The notes under the pieces: model-generated
The model's input: only the letters and a program-made list of their open reading frames with translations
What the model was told of the DNA's origin: nothing
The model's database searches: none
In this document: positions 20,410-30,429 of the stretch, one piece after another
How the letters are laid out: every line of letters starts with the position of its first letter
Numbering within the stretch: position 1 is the first letter of the stretch
Assembly (NCBI GenBank): GCA_003313425.1
Contig: NHZP01000005.1
Span: 1 to 64,000 of the forward strand
DNA from: Pseudopyrenochaeta lycopersici
Lineage: Eukaryota; Ascomycota; Dothideomycetes; Pleosporales; Pseudopyrenochaetaceae
Direction: 5' to 3'
Length of the DNA stretch: 64,000 nucleotides
Program-made: the position numbers and the translations under genes

Positions 20410-21760
20410 TTAAGGCTCCCAGAGAGCTCCTAGCTAAGCTCCTAACTGAGCTCCTAACTAAGCTCCTAGCTGAGCTCCTAGCTAAGCTCCTAGCTGAGCT
20501 CCTTGCTGAGCTGCGAGTTGAGCTGCTAGTAATAGCGTACGCAGTTAAGCTGCTAGTGATAGCGTACGCAGTTGAACATCTAGCTTTGACAAGACAACGT
20601 CTGGCTAGAGGGGGACAAGGCCTGCCCCTCGAAATGCTGAGAGTATATTTGCTGAAGTAAAAGCTTAATTAAAGGCTGCTTTAAAGGCAGGCAGAAATTC
20701 AAGCTTAGTAATGTGGTTGATGTAGGCCTTAATTAAGCTCTCTATACTAGCGGCTGTACGCCTTCTTAAGAGGAGAGAAGCAGCTAACGTTAAGAGGCTG
20801 CAGCAGATAAGATGAGTATAGTAGCATGCAGAGGGTATAGATGTTACTCTCTCTGCAGATCTCTTGAAATTTAAGAGAGTAATAGCTCTCATGGCCATCA
20901 AGGATAAGCAGCCAACGCGCGCCTACTACCCTTGTCTTTGTGTAAGCATTAAAGTGCTTTAGCCACGCTACTCTAAGCTGATTAGTTGTCTAGCTATTAT
21001 TACTAACTAAAATAGCCTAGTCGCGTGGAATAGCATCCTCCTAGTACCAGGCAGACAGGTAATACTGGCCGGCAAAGATTAGGAAGGGTAGGACTGTCCA
21101 GCCAGCTACATTAATGCCTTGAATTAACGTTACCCACTCGCGGTTGCCTAGCTGGATAGCCTTTGGCCAACCCCTCCTCTCTAACCTAGTCACGACTAGC
21201 TGAGTCGTGATCTTACCTATCCTAAAGCCAGCTTCGTCAAAATTATATGTATCCTTATCTATAATACCGTATTTTACCTTTGTCTCCTCTACTAGCTTAA
21301 ACCAGCAGCTTATTAGCTGAGAGTCTTTACATAGAGCTCTCTGCCTATCGTACGCTCAGGTAAAACATGTCGTAAGACTGTCTGTACGCTTGACAAAGTT
21401 ATATGGCTACTTCTGCCTAACCCTACCTTAACTGCGCGCTGCTAGCAGCTTATTAGCTATATCACCTATAGCTGCGTACGTAGGCGGAAATCCACGCTAA
21501 TCTAGATTAAGGATATAATTAACTATTACCTCCTCTTCTAGCTAAGTAAGCTTCTTTAAGTTAGGCTAGTAATTGCGTTGGGTAAGCACGCTAGCGCGGC
21601 AGCGCTAAAGCGTGGTTTAAGAGACTTCAAACGTCTATGCAGCGACTTACTTAGTCTAAATTTAATCTAGATTAAGAGCTAAGATTACGAGATTAACGTT
21701 AGCCTCGCGAGGAGCTAGTTAAGGTTAAATTAGTAGAGACATAATTAATTAAAGTTAATG
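20410..21760 (-). mobile_element. Fot1/pogo (Tc1-mariner) transposase remnant
   Basis: Minus-strand translation gives a recognisable DDE_1-type transposase. It contains KRTDSLTTCF, YNFDEAGF (first Asp, ~21,230), GRRGWPKAIQLGNREW-like, LDGHES (second Asp, ~20,890) and LLQPLNVSCF, where the third catalytic Asp has become Asn. It ends with KLEFLPAFKAAFN. Scattered TAG/TAA stops indicate RIP. I could not find terminal inverted repeats, so element borders are unknown. The C-terminus runs into a 12 bp repeat at 20,424-20,530. Confidence 0.8.
20424..20530. repeat. 12 bp tandem repeat (GAGCTCCTAGCT-type)
   Basis: Eight to nine copies of a 12 bp unit alternating GAGCTCCTAGCT and AAGCTCCTAACT. It keeps frame with the transposase C-terminus on the minus strand and creates a false plus-strand open frame rich in Leu. 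Confidence 0.8.
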
Positions 21761-22369
21761 CGTTACGCAAAGTTAGTAGGGTGGCCTGCTCGCTTACATA
21801 GCCTGCTTACTTACTATGTACGTTACTCTCTTCTTCTTTTATCTTATTTAAACTAGTTAACTATTCTTTTATAAATACTATATAAATTATATCTATTTCT
21901 TTCTTTCCTCTTCTAAGATACTATATATAATACTAGCTACTCCTTTACTAGTAATATGCTTAAAAATCCGCTTATCTTGATATACCTCTCCTATCCATCT
22001 ACCTAGCTCCTCCTTACTATCTACCTGCCCTCGATATCCTACCTCCCAAAGCCTACTATCTTGAATTCCTCTACCTACCTCTAGCTTTGCTTTTGCCTCT
22101 GCTGCTACTTGTAGCCCATATAGTACTGCTATCGCTACGTTCGGCCATGCGCAATCTGCCTGCCTACTACTCTGCTTACTGCTCTGCTTGCTGCTCTGCT
22201 TACTACCCTGCGTTCTGCCGCAGAGATACTCCATTATCCCACACTTCCAGCACGTTTGAACCTCCTTTTTATACCTTACCCTGCTCCGCAGCTCCTCTAT
22301 ATCCTGCAACCCCTCCTGCCCAAGCCGCGGACACTGCCACAGACTATGTACTGCCGCCTCGCGCTCTCT

Positions 22370-22545
22370 CTGCTCGAGCTCCTGCTCGGCCTGCTGCTCG
22401 GCCTGCTGCTTGGCCTGCTGCTTGGCCTGCTGCTCGGCCTGCTGCTCAGCTTGCTGCTCAGCCTGCTCAGCCTGCTGCTCAGTCTGCAGCTCAGTCTGCT
22501 GCTCGGCCTGCTGCTCAGCTTGCTGCTCAGTCTGTTGCTCCGCCT
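22370..22545. repeat. 15 bp coding repeat (EQQAEQQ) in helicase C-terminus
   Basis: Tandem GCCTGCTGCTCGG-type units that encode Gln/Glu/Ala-rich sequence on the minus strand. Long open frames on the opposite strand here are shadows of this repeat. Confidence 0.85.
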
Positions 22546-22967
22546 CTTCCTCCTCTTGCTGCCCTGCCTCATACTCCTCCTCCTCTTCCTCCTGCTCTAC
22601 TGCCACCTTGCCCTCCTCCCTCCTGAATACTTCATGCAACATACCCCAGCAGTATGGACACGTCGTCTGCGATAGCTCATCGAGCTTCGCCCGTACTACC
22701 TGCTCCTGCCTCGCCTGTACCTGCTCCTCGTCCTGCCACTGTTCCTGCCCTCCATACTCCTGCTCCTCACAGTTATCGCAGAACGCTATCTCTGCGCCTT
22801 CTGCTGCCCTGTCTGCTGCGCCGCCTACTCCTGTATCTGCTCTTGCCTGTAGCTGTCTGCAAGATAATCGCCTACCGTCCATATACTGACTCATTACTGC
22901 TCTTCGACAGCCTACTGTGCTGATAAACGCGTCCATCACCTCGCTATCGTTCATCGGTTGCTGCTCC

Positions 22968-23038
22968 TCAGCCTCTGCCTCTGCCTCAGCCTCTGCCTCT
23001 GCCTCTGCCTCTGCCTCTGCCTCTGCCTCTGCCTCAGC
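22968..23038. repeat. Hexanucleotide repeat (GCCTCT)n encoding Ala-Glu
   Basis: Roughly eleven GCCTCT/GCCTCA units, read on the minus strand as alternating Ala and Glu. They lie directly after helicase motif VI. Confidence 0.9.
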
Positions 23039-23719
23039 TTTCTGCCACTGCTGTCCTTGCACCACTAGAATCACTGCCTTGCCTGCCCCTCGCGCTCGCC
23101 CGCTCTCCTGCACGAAATCAACCATCCCCCACGGCCTCTCTACATGCAGCGTGAAGAGCACCTGCGCGATATCCACTCCTACTCCGAGCGCTGACGTGCA
23201 CGTAATCAGCCCTCCTGACTGCCTCCACCTCTCTAGCACCTCTGCGCGCTCGGGCATGCCTGCGTGGTACGCTACGCAGCCTAGCCGCCCTACTAGCTGC
23301 TCACACAGCGCCTTGCTGCGACAGTACACAACCCCTTTCGCTCTTGCTACCTCTCGTCCTCCTGCTACCTCTGCTACCTGCGCGCTACTAAGCAACCTTG
23401 CCTTGTCCATCAGCCTGCGCGCGAGCTCTACAGCCGTCTCCTGCAGCTCTACCTTACGCCTGCAGCGTACTACTGTATACTGCGTCCTACGTCGCTGCGT
23501 TGTCTCTGCGCGGATAATTGTTGCTCCGCGCATTAACATTACCTCCTGTAGCTGCCTCTCCTGCGACGGCGGCAACGTAGCTGTAAGTAGTACCTGCTGG
23601 CACGGTAGCAGCCGAAGATCCTTTAGCCTGTGCAGCTTTATCCGCCACGAGTCTGCTGTAATAACAACATGCGACTTATTAACTACTGCCTTTAATTCTG
23701 CCTCAGTTGCCACCGTTGC

Positions 23720-23905
23720 CACTGCTAGAACTGCTGAAACTGCTGAAACTGCTCAAACTGCTGGAATTGCTGGAATTGCTGGAACTGCTGCATCTGCTGC
23801 GTCTGCTGGAACTGCTGCGTCTGGAACTGCTGCGTCTGCTGGAACTGCTGCGTCTGCTGGAACTGCTGCGTCTGCTGGAACTGCTGCGTCTGCTGCCTCT
23901 TCTGC
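23720..23905. repeat. 15 bp repeat encoding QQTQQF in helicase pseudogene
   Basis: Units of GCTGGAACTGCTGCGTCT type. They lie exactly where helicase motifs I-Ib would be expected, between the RKRK linker and the degenerate DEAH box. Confidence 0.85.
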
Positions 23906-26094
23906 GGCTCGTCTCTATCGCTTAGGCTGCTCTGCTCCTGCTTCCTCTTTCTACTCGCCTCTGTATGTAGAAGGAAGCCAAGGAAGGCGTGCTAGCTATA
24001 GCTTAACGTGCGGAAGACGTTAATTGAACGAACACTTAGCCCCTGTACTATATCAGCCTGTACAGCATAGGCTACTAGTCCTGTCGTCGTAAAACGCCCG
24101 CTCTGTAGCTCAAGCGGATCCTCTCCGTCCTCCTCGCCGTTACTGCCACCGTCTACCTCAGGCGCAAACGCCCAGTGACTACCGCGACTCTTTTTCTCCT
24201 GACAATAGCCTGCTGCAAACCGCTGTCCTACTACCTCGCGCCCAATACCTACAGCTACGTGCCGGTACTCCTGGATCGTCAGCCGCGTGCCTAGAAGCTC
24301 TACTGACTCGACCGCTAACGCACGCGTAAGCCTATCTATATCCTAGAGCTTATCCTTGTCTGCCTAGAGGTAGTCGTTCATCGATGCTAAAGCTACTTTA
24401 CCTTAGCTAGCTAGCAGCATCGCCCGCAGAGGCCGTACGTAGAGCAGGTACGCTGCGATTAACTGCCCTACTGCCTCTGGCAGGAAGCGCGGAACTACCT
24501 TAGGTCGATCCCACTGCGCCTGCGTCTTGTGGTAGCGGGTGACTAGCGTAACCTGCCCATCAATCACGTAGAGGTTGCGATCCTGGAGCACCCCATTACG
24601 CCACCGAACTAACAGCAACTCAGGCCCGCGCGCTAGCTGCCCGCCTGTGATATAGACCGCGAGACAGAGTAGCTTAAGGAAGCGTCCCACGCGCTAGAGA
24701 TATCGCTGCACCTGTTGCTTATGCCACAGTATAGACGCCTTAGCTTGGTAGACTTAGCTGCCTTGATTGCCCTCCTCGCCTTCCTGCTCCCCTCTTAATG
24801 TATATAGTTGCTGCGCAGCTGGCACGCTCGCGAGCCGCGCGAGAACCCAGTCCCTGCCCTCTTTAAGCTGAGCTAGTGTTAAGAAGCAGCCTGCTCGCTG
24901 TGCTGTTGTCACATTGTCTTAGATAGCTGCTAGGTTAGTAGAGCGTCGCTGTGCCTGCTCCTCTACCCAGAGCAGTTCCCCCCAAAGGATCTGCTCTGCC
25001 TTCGCTACTAGTCCTTATGCCATAGCGCGAAAGCGCTCTAGCTTAATAGGCCGGCCTTTAAGGAAGAACGTCTGGCGGTTAGGAGACCACCACATACTGC
25101 CTGCAATACGGCCTAGGGTACGTAGAGAGATATGCTTAGCGTAGGCAAGTAGACTAATCATAATGCTCATCGGGCTATGCGAGCCATCGACGAGATAGCG
25201 CGCTCGCTGATGTAGTAGAGCAGCTGTCTTAGCAGCACCCTGCTCTGCGCGCTGGGTAGATAGGAGGAAAGCTTCAGCTGCTAGGACGCGGACGCAGTAG
25301 ACGATTAAGCTAAGAAGCGTTAAGAACTGCGAGGCGTCGCGTAGTTAGTTCGTATCTAGGTTAATAGCTAGCGCGGCGAGGAAGTAGATTATACCGCTAT
25401 AAAACGGCTGACAGTATACCTCCTAGCAGAACAGTGCCTTAGATAGGCTTAGGATAGCCTTCTGCTGTTCAGCTACGTGACTGCTTCCGTCGGCAGCAGT
25501 CAGTAGTCTCCAGAGCTTTACTGCTTCCTGCTTCTGCCCTCCGTGCCAGGGGAATAGGCGGACGATATACTGGAATCCGTCCTCTGCGTCTTCCTCCTCC
25601 TTCTCTTTCTCTCCAGCAGCAATTAACCGCAGGCAGTAGCAAATAAGTCGTGCCCAGAGCCGTGCTGCGCGACGTTAGCTTTCTATCTTCTGCATACGAC
25701 CTAGAGGGCGACAATCAGACTGCTGTGGTGTTGCACTACGTAGCCAGCGCAACGTCTCAATCGATAGCGAGCTAAGCCCCTCAACAGCCTGCTCAACTAC
25801 CTCTTCAACGCGGCGTACCGTACATTGTAATACTGGCTCGTCGTCGCCTAGCGGTCGCACAGCGTAGGCGAGCTGCTTCCAGTCTGGGTAGGCTTTAAGG
25901 TGCTGCTCCCATTGCGTCCGTTTTAACCAGCCAGTGCGGTCGTAGGCTAAGGCCTCTTCAGCGATTTGGCTGATTGCCTTGTTATCCTGACGCTCAATAG
26001 TTTCCCACTCAGCTAACAAGCTAGTGAGCCTCTCCTTAGGGTCTAGCCGCTTTCTCTGCTGTTGTTACTGCCCCGAATGCTGATCCTGCGTCTG

Positions 26095-26220
26095 CTCCTG
26101 TGCCTGCTCCTGTGCCTGCTCCTGTGCCTGCTCCTGTGCCTGCTCCTGTGCCTGCTCCTGTGCCTGCTCCTGTGCCTGCTCCTGTGCCTGCTCCTGTGCC
26201 TGCTCCTGTGCCTGCTCCTG
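26095..26220. repeat. 12 bp repeat encoding (AQEQ)n in helicase N-terminal region
   Basis: Ten and a half perfect copies of CTCCTGTGCCTG. The paralogue at 50,478-50,887 has a different 15 bp unit at the same protein position, so the array expanded independently. Confidence 0.95.
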
Positions 26221-26715
26221 TACCTCTGCCTGTACTACAAAGTACCGGACGTAGCGCCGTTCGCGGAAAAAAGTCTGCACCTTAACTGGCCTCCATAGCT
26301 GCGTAGCGTGCTCCTAGTACGAGGTCGCAGAGGCAGAGGACCATCGTGTAAGCTTTATACCGTGCTGCTCGTTTATATGTTTCTGTATACACTTACGGCT
26401 TATGCTTAGAAAGCCGCAGCGCTTGCTAGTAGTAGTGCTACTACTACTACTGCTACTGCTACTACTAGCGACGTGATTACAGCAGAGAAATGCGTCCTGT
26501 GGGGAACCTAGCTCCGCGATAGGCGGGCTGTTTGGTTGAGGGAGAGGGACCTCCGCTAGCGGGTTTAAGTTAAGGCCTTAGTAGGCTGCGAGCAGCTCTC
26601 TCCGCTGCGTTGCAGGTATACTATGCTGGCGCTCTAGGTGCTAATCTAGGCCGTAGACAGCGCAGGTATGCTGGCGGCAGATAAGGACGCTGTAGGATGG
26701 GAGAAAGGTAAACAT

Positions 26716-27008
26716 TATAGATACTCTTTCTTTTTCTCTCTTTTGTTCCCTCTCGCTTTTACTCTTATTTATTCTATTATATAGAACACGTAGTTACGCG
26801 TCTAGGAACGCGATTTATGCTCTAACGCGTTACGCGTAGGTACTAGCTAATCTAGGTTAGAGAACTAGCTAAGAAAGGTTTAGTCGCAGAATAAAGGGGG
26901 CGGACGCATTCTTCTAGGTGTTCTCCTTCTGTTTCGTAAGATTAGCGAACGCACAGGGCAAGAGAAAAAAGGGGGAGACCGCATAGTTCTGGGTGTTCAT
27001 AAGGCCTG
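26716..27008. promoter_or_regulatory. Conserved upstream region of helicase gene
   Basis: Nearly identical to 51,372-51,666 upstream of the duplicate. Both contain a pyrimidine-rich leader and two imperfect direct repeats of about 31 bp (26,893-26,923 and 26,968-26,999) sharing AAAGGGGG, CGCAT, TTCT and GGTGTTC. Homology ends abruptly after AAGGCCTGG at 27,008. A regulatory role is inferred from position only. Confidence 0.45.
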
Positions 27009-27439
27009 GCTTTAAAGAAAGGCCTCTTATAATTATAGCGTTATTTATAGCTTTTTATGTAGGATAACGCGCGTGCACATATAGCTGTAGCTATAAGAAG
27101 ATTTCTAGCTAAGCACTATATTAGTATAGTTAACTAGCTACCTTACTTACCTAATCTTAACTTAATTAAGCACCTCTAGTAGTATCTTAAAAAGCTTATA
27201 TATAGATCTTATTCTTAGTATAATAATTATAGTTAAGCTATAGAGGAGTAGAATAGCTTTTACGCTGCATTAAAAAGTTACTGGCGTCGCATACTAGCTA
27301 GCCTAATTCAGCGCCTTATTATAAGCATGCTACAACGAATTAATGTATGTAAGAAAGCGCGAGGGTAGTAAACGAAATACTAAACCTGTGCGTAACTACT
27401 ACTTTAAAAAAAATTAAATTATATTATATATTGGCTAAG
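27009..27439. other. AT-rich sequence, nothing recognisable
   Basis: RIP-like AT-rich DNA between the helicase upstream region and the gypsy 5' LTR. No supported feature. Confidence 0.4.
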
Positions 27440-27741
27440 TGTCAGGGTTCAATCCTTTCAGGTTACTAGACGCAGGTGAAAGGGTTCAATCCTTCCAAGT
27501 TACTAGACGCAGGTGAAAGGTAACGATCCTGCCAAGTTACTAGACGCAGGTGAAAGGTAACTGTTACCTCTTACCTTTCACCAAGCTAGGTAACTGGATC
27601 GGGACTAGCCTGCTCTAGCTCATGTATATAGGCAGCACCTCTCCCCTAAAGGTGAGAGGTATCTGCTATTTTGTCCATTTCCTTTTAAATTAAGTTTCTT
27701 TAACTAAGACCGTCCTAACTGTGCGTGTTAACTGCCTTATA
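27440..27741 (+). repeat. 5' LTR of gypsy element
   Basis: Starts TGTCAGGGTT and ends CCTTATA, where the 3' copy ends CCTTACA (terminal CA decayed to TA). It contains three direct copies of GTTACTAGACGCAGGTGAAA. Confidence 0.9.
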
Positions 27742-28479
27742 TAATAGTAGATTATACAGCGCTTTGGCTCCTCTCTGTGGTTAACACACAGTTGCTTAAG
27801 CTGTTACCTCTTAGGTAAGTTTAATAGTAAGGTGGTACTAACGTACTAGGACCAGATCCTATCCCCCCTTAGTTAAGCTTTAGGATAGCCCTCGTATAAT
27901 AGTTAATTTACAGTGCTATCCTCTGCTGCTAGTTTAGCTAAAATTTTATAAGCTATTTCCCCTTAGTTAAGCTTTAGAATAGCCTAGAATTTACTAGGTT
28001 TCCTTGCTAGTAACCTGTTTCGCACCTTAGTGCCTACGCTTTGCGCTACCTAAACGCTAGGATTATTATTAACAAGACACGTCTTATTATTCTCTTCCTT
28101 AAATAGGAACACTCTAGAGATTACTCCTACTTTTACATACTATAGTCTGTGCGTGTGTTTTAATTGCGCGCACGTGCCGCCTTAAGCACGTATTTACCCT
28201 CTAAAACTTCCTGATCAGGTAATTCTCTAAACTTAGCCTATACATAATACTCCTAAGTATTTCTCCTAGTCTTAGTAACCTTAACTAGCCTATAACACTA
28301 CTTAACTAATAGTTAAATCTTAAGTCTGCTTACTAAAGCTTAAGGATTCCCTCTAGTTTTACTTTAACTTTTACTTTTACCTCTACATCTACTCTTACTT
28401 CTATCTAACCTTCTTTGTTTAGCCTAATAGCAGACAGCTCTTATAATAAAGGGTCCTCTAGCCAGCAGCCTAAATTTTA

Positions 28480-30412
28480 AGCCTATTAGAAAGACGACGC
28501 GTTAGCTAAAACACAGGCGGCTCGTGATTAACTTAGGGAAAGGGCTTATTAACGCTAGGAGAAGAATAAGAATAAGGCTATAGAGGATTCAGAACTAGTT
28601 ATCTTAGAAAACTCTGTTGTTAAAGACGTAGAGTACCCTAAATTTGCGCTGATAAGCTCCTGTGCTAACTTATTAACTAAGGAAGTTAACCTATATTTCT
28701 TCTCTTGCGATGCGACACAGCGTGCTATAGGAGCTTATTAGATGTAGCTACGTAAGGAAGCTACTAATCTAGGTCTCCCTAAGGACTTTAATAACTATCT
28801 TCCTCTAGGTAGCCTTCTAGGGTTGCTACTATCCGCAAGCTTAAGTCTACCTGCTTCTATTTAGTGATTATCACCCTTAGGCATCTAGCTTATAAAGAAC
28901 TACTCTAGTAAGTTCTTAAGCCTTAAGCCTACGCAACTTACACGCCTAACAACACTATTTAGGTGTGCCCTGTATGCTCTTAATAAGGATAAGAAGTTGT
29001 TAGAGACATACTACCTCGACGCTTCTACTCTAAAGCAGGAACTAACTGAACAATAACGCAGCTTCACTTAATAAAAGGATGAGCTAGTTAAAGAATACAA
29101 CAAGCTTAGTAAGTAGTAGAATAAGCTCGTCGCTGACTATAAGACCTTAGAAGGTTCGTTATAAGAAATTAAGAACGAGCGTGACTCTGCGTTGCGCGAC
29201 TGTCTGTTGTCTAGCTCTCCTAAGGTTTTAGGCCTTACTGGACTTACTCTATTGCAGCCAGCCCTAGGAGCTACGAATAAGCCTCTGCTAGGAGCAATAA
29301 GTACGCCTACACGAATCCTCCTACGAGGTAACGCAGCGGGCGGTATTCTTAATGAGTTTGGTTCCCCTCAGTGTGTTCCGCTCTCAACTAACCTTCCTCT
29401 TACTTGCGAATACTGAATATCCCTAGGCAACATAGTTACGCTAAGCCCTTATCTAACTAAGCTCTACTATAAGATTAAGGAGTTATATTAGTTCTTGTCT
29501 ATAAAGAATAAGCAAATTCAAGTACCTCTAGTGTACTCTAGGGGTCCTGATTTTTATAGGTAGATTACAAAGATACTTAACTATTTCAAAAACAACGGGT
29601 TAGACTAGCAACATAACGACATGCGAGCATAATTTATCTTTTAAGCCACTAGCGGTTCTGCTTAAACCTTACTGCGAGAGCCTGATAGGTTTTTATGTTA
29701 ATATGAGGACGACTTTAAGTATTTTTATATCCTCGACTCTATCTTTAGCGACTGTAACTACTACGTTACAGCAGAACAGCAATATAATGCTTTAGTCTTC
29801 CTAGAACGTGGCTCGCCAGAATACCCTACTATAGTTAAAGCATAGGCTCTGTTCTAGGCAGAGTTTAACGCTATCGCTACTCAGCTTAGATAGATTACTA
29901 TAACTTAAGCGTATAAGCTTTGGGCTAAGCTTCTAGGCTATCTCTAACAGAGCCTTAGCAGCGCGCCCGCTGTCCATACTGCTGCTGACTTCCAATCTCT
30001 TTACAATACAATTAACAATGCATGTCAGAGCTACGACCTCTGGCAATTGCCTCAGTATCTCGCTAATTAAACAAAGGGGCGTAACGCGCCAGCCAGACTA
30101 AGCCTAGCACCGCCTCGTAAATTTATTCTAAGGACAGCGGCGGATAAGCCTATTAAGAAAGCTAGTAAGCCTGCTCTAGGCCTACGTCCGTCGTTTAAAG
30201 ACAATAGAATAGGTAACTATAAGCCAGCTAACGGTCCTAAGCCTTACAACGCGGACTCTAGCTATAACTAGTATTAAGGAAATCCGCGCAGTAACCTAGC
30301 TACTAATTGTTACGTGCACGCAAGCCTAGAGACTAGTAACTCTAACTACGAAGAAGCCTCTAACAGCAACAGTAATAAAGCTAAGGTTATTGTTTATTTG
30401 GGGGAAGAGTAA
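28480..30412 (+). pseudogene. Gag of RIPped gypsy element
   Basis: The frame can be followed to TAA at 30,410-30,412 through numerous TAG/TAA codons. The capsid-like part reads GPDFYR-ITKILNYFKNNG and REPDRFLC-YEDDFKYFY, followed by a basic tail and ending KAKVIVYLGEE. No clear CCHC knuckle survives. Pol begins in another frame, as is usual for programmed frameshifting or separate expression. The N-terminal boundary is approximate. Confidence 0.7.
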
Positions 30413-30429
30413 CCCTAGACAAAAGTTCT

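Larger units (their letters stand above)
21893..26715 (-). pseudogene. Telomere-linked RecQ-type helicase (degraded, helicase core partly deleted)
   Basis: Start ATG at 26,713-26,715. The N-terminus has LICRQH-type and SKRCGFLS zinc-binding-like segments (OrsD-like region) and RPVKVQTFFRERRYVRYFVVQ. A long Gln-rich repeat follows, then WETIERQDNKAISQIAEEAL (25,675-26,019) and the central block GPELLLVRWRNGVLQ (24,403-24,690). Then come RKRKQEQSSLSD and a QTQQF repeat. The open C-terminal part (21,893-23,722, 609 codons) starts inside the helicase. It has KSHVV (residues 16-20; DEAH mutated to NKSH), TATLPP (47-52), VYCRSK, TSALGVGVDI and QESGRARG. It continues with Ala-Glu and Glu/Gln repeats and Cys pairs. 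Walker A is absent. Several TAG stops interrupt the N-terminal two thirds. Telomere-linked helicases are a known subtelomeric family in fungi. Confidence 0.85.

Noticed and set aside
22087..22889. Long plus-strand open frames opposite the helicase C-terminus
   Set aside because: They are antisense readings of Gln/Glu coding repeats; only the minus strand shows helicase motifs.
22917..24023. 368-codon plus-strand frame with Ala-Ser repeats
   Set aside because: Antisense shadow of the helicase region and its GCCTCT repeat; no family features.
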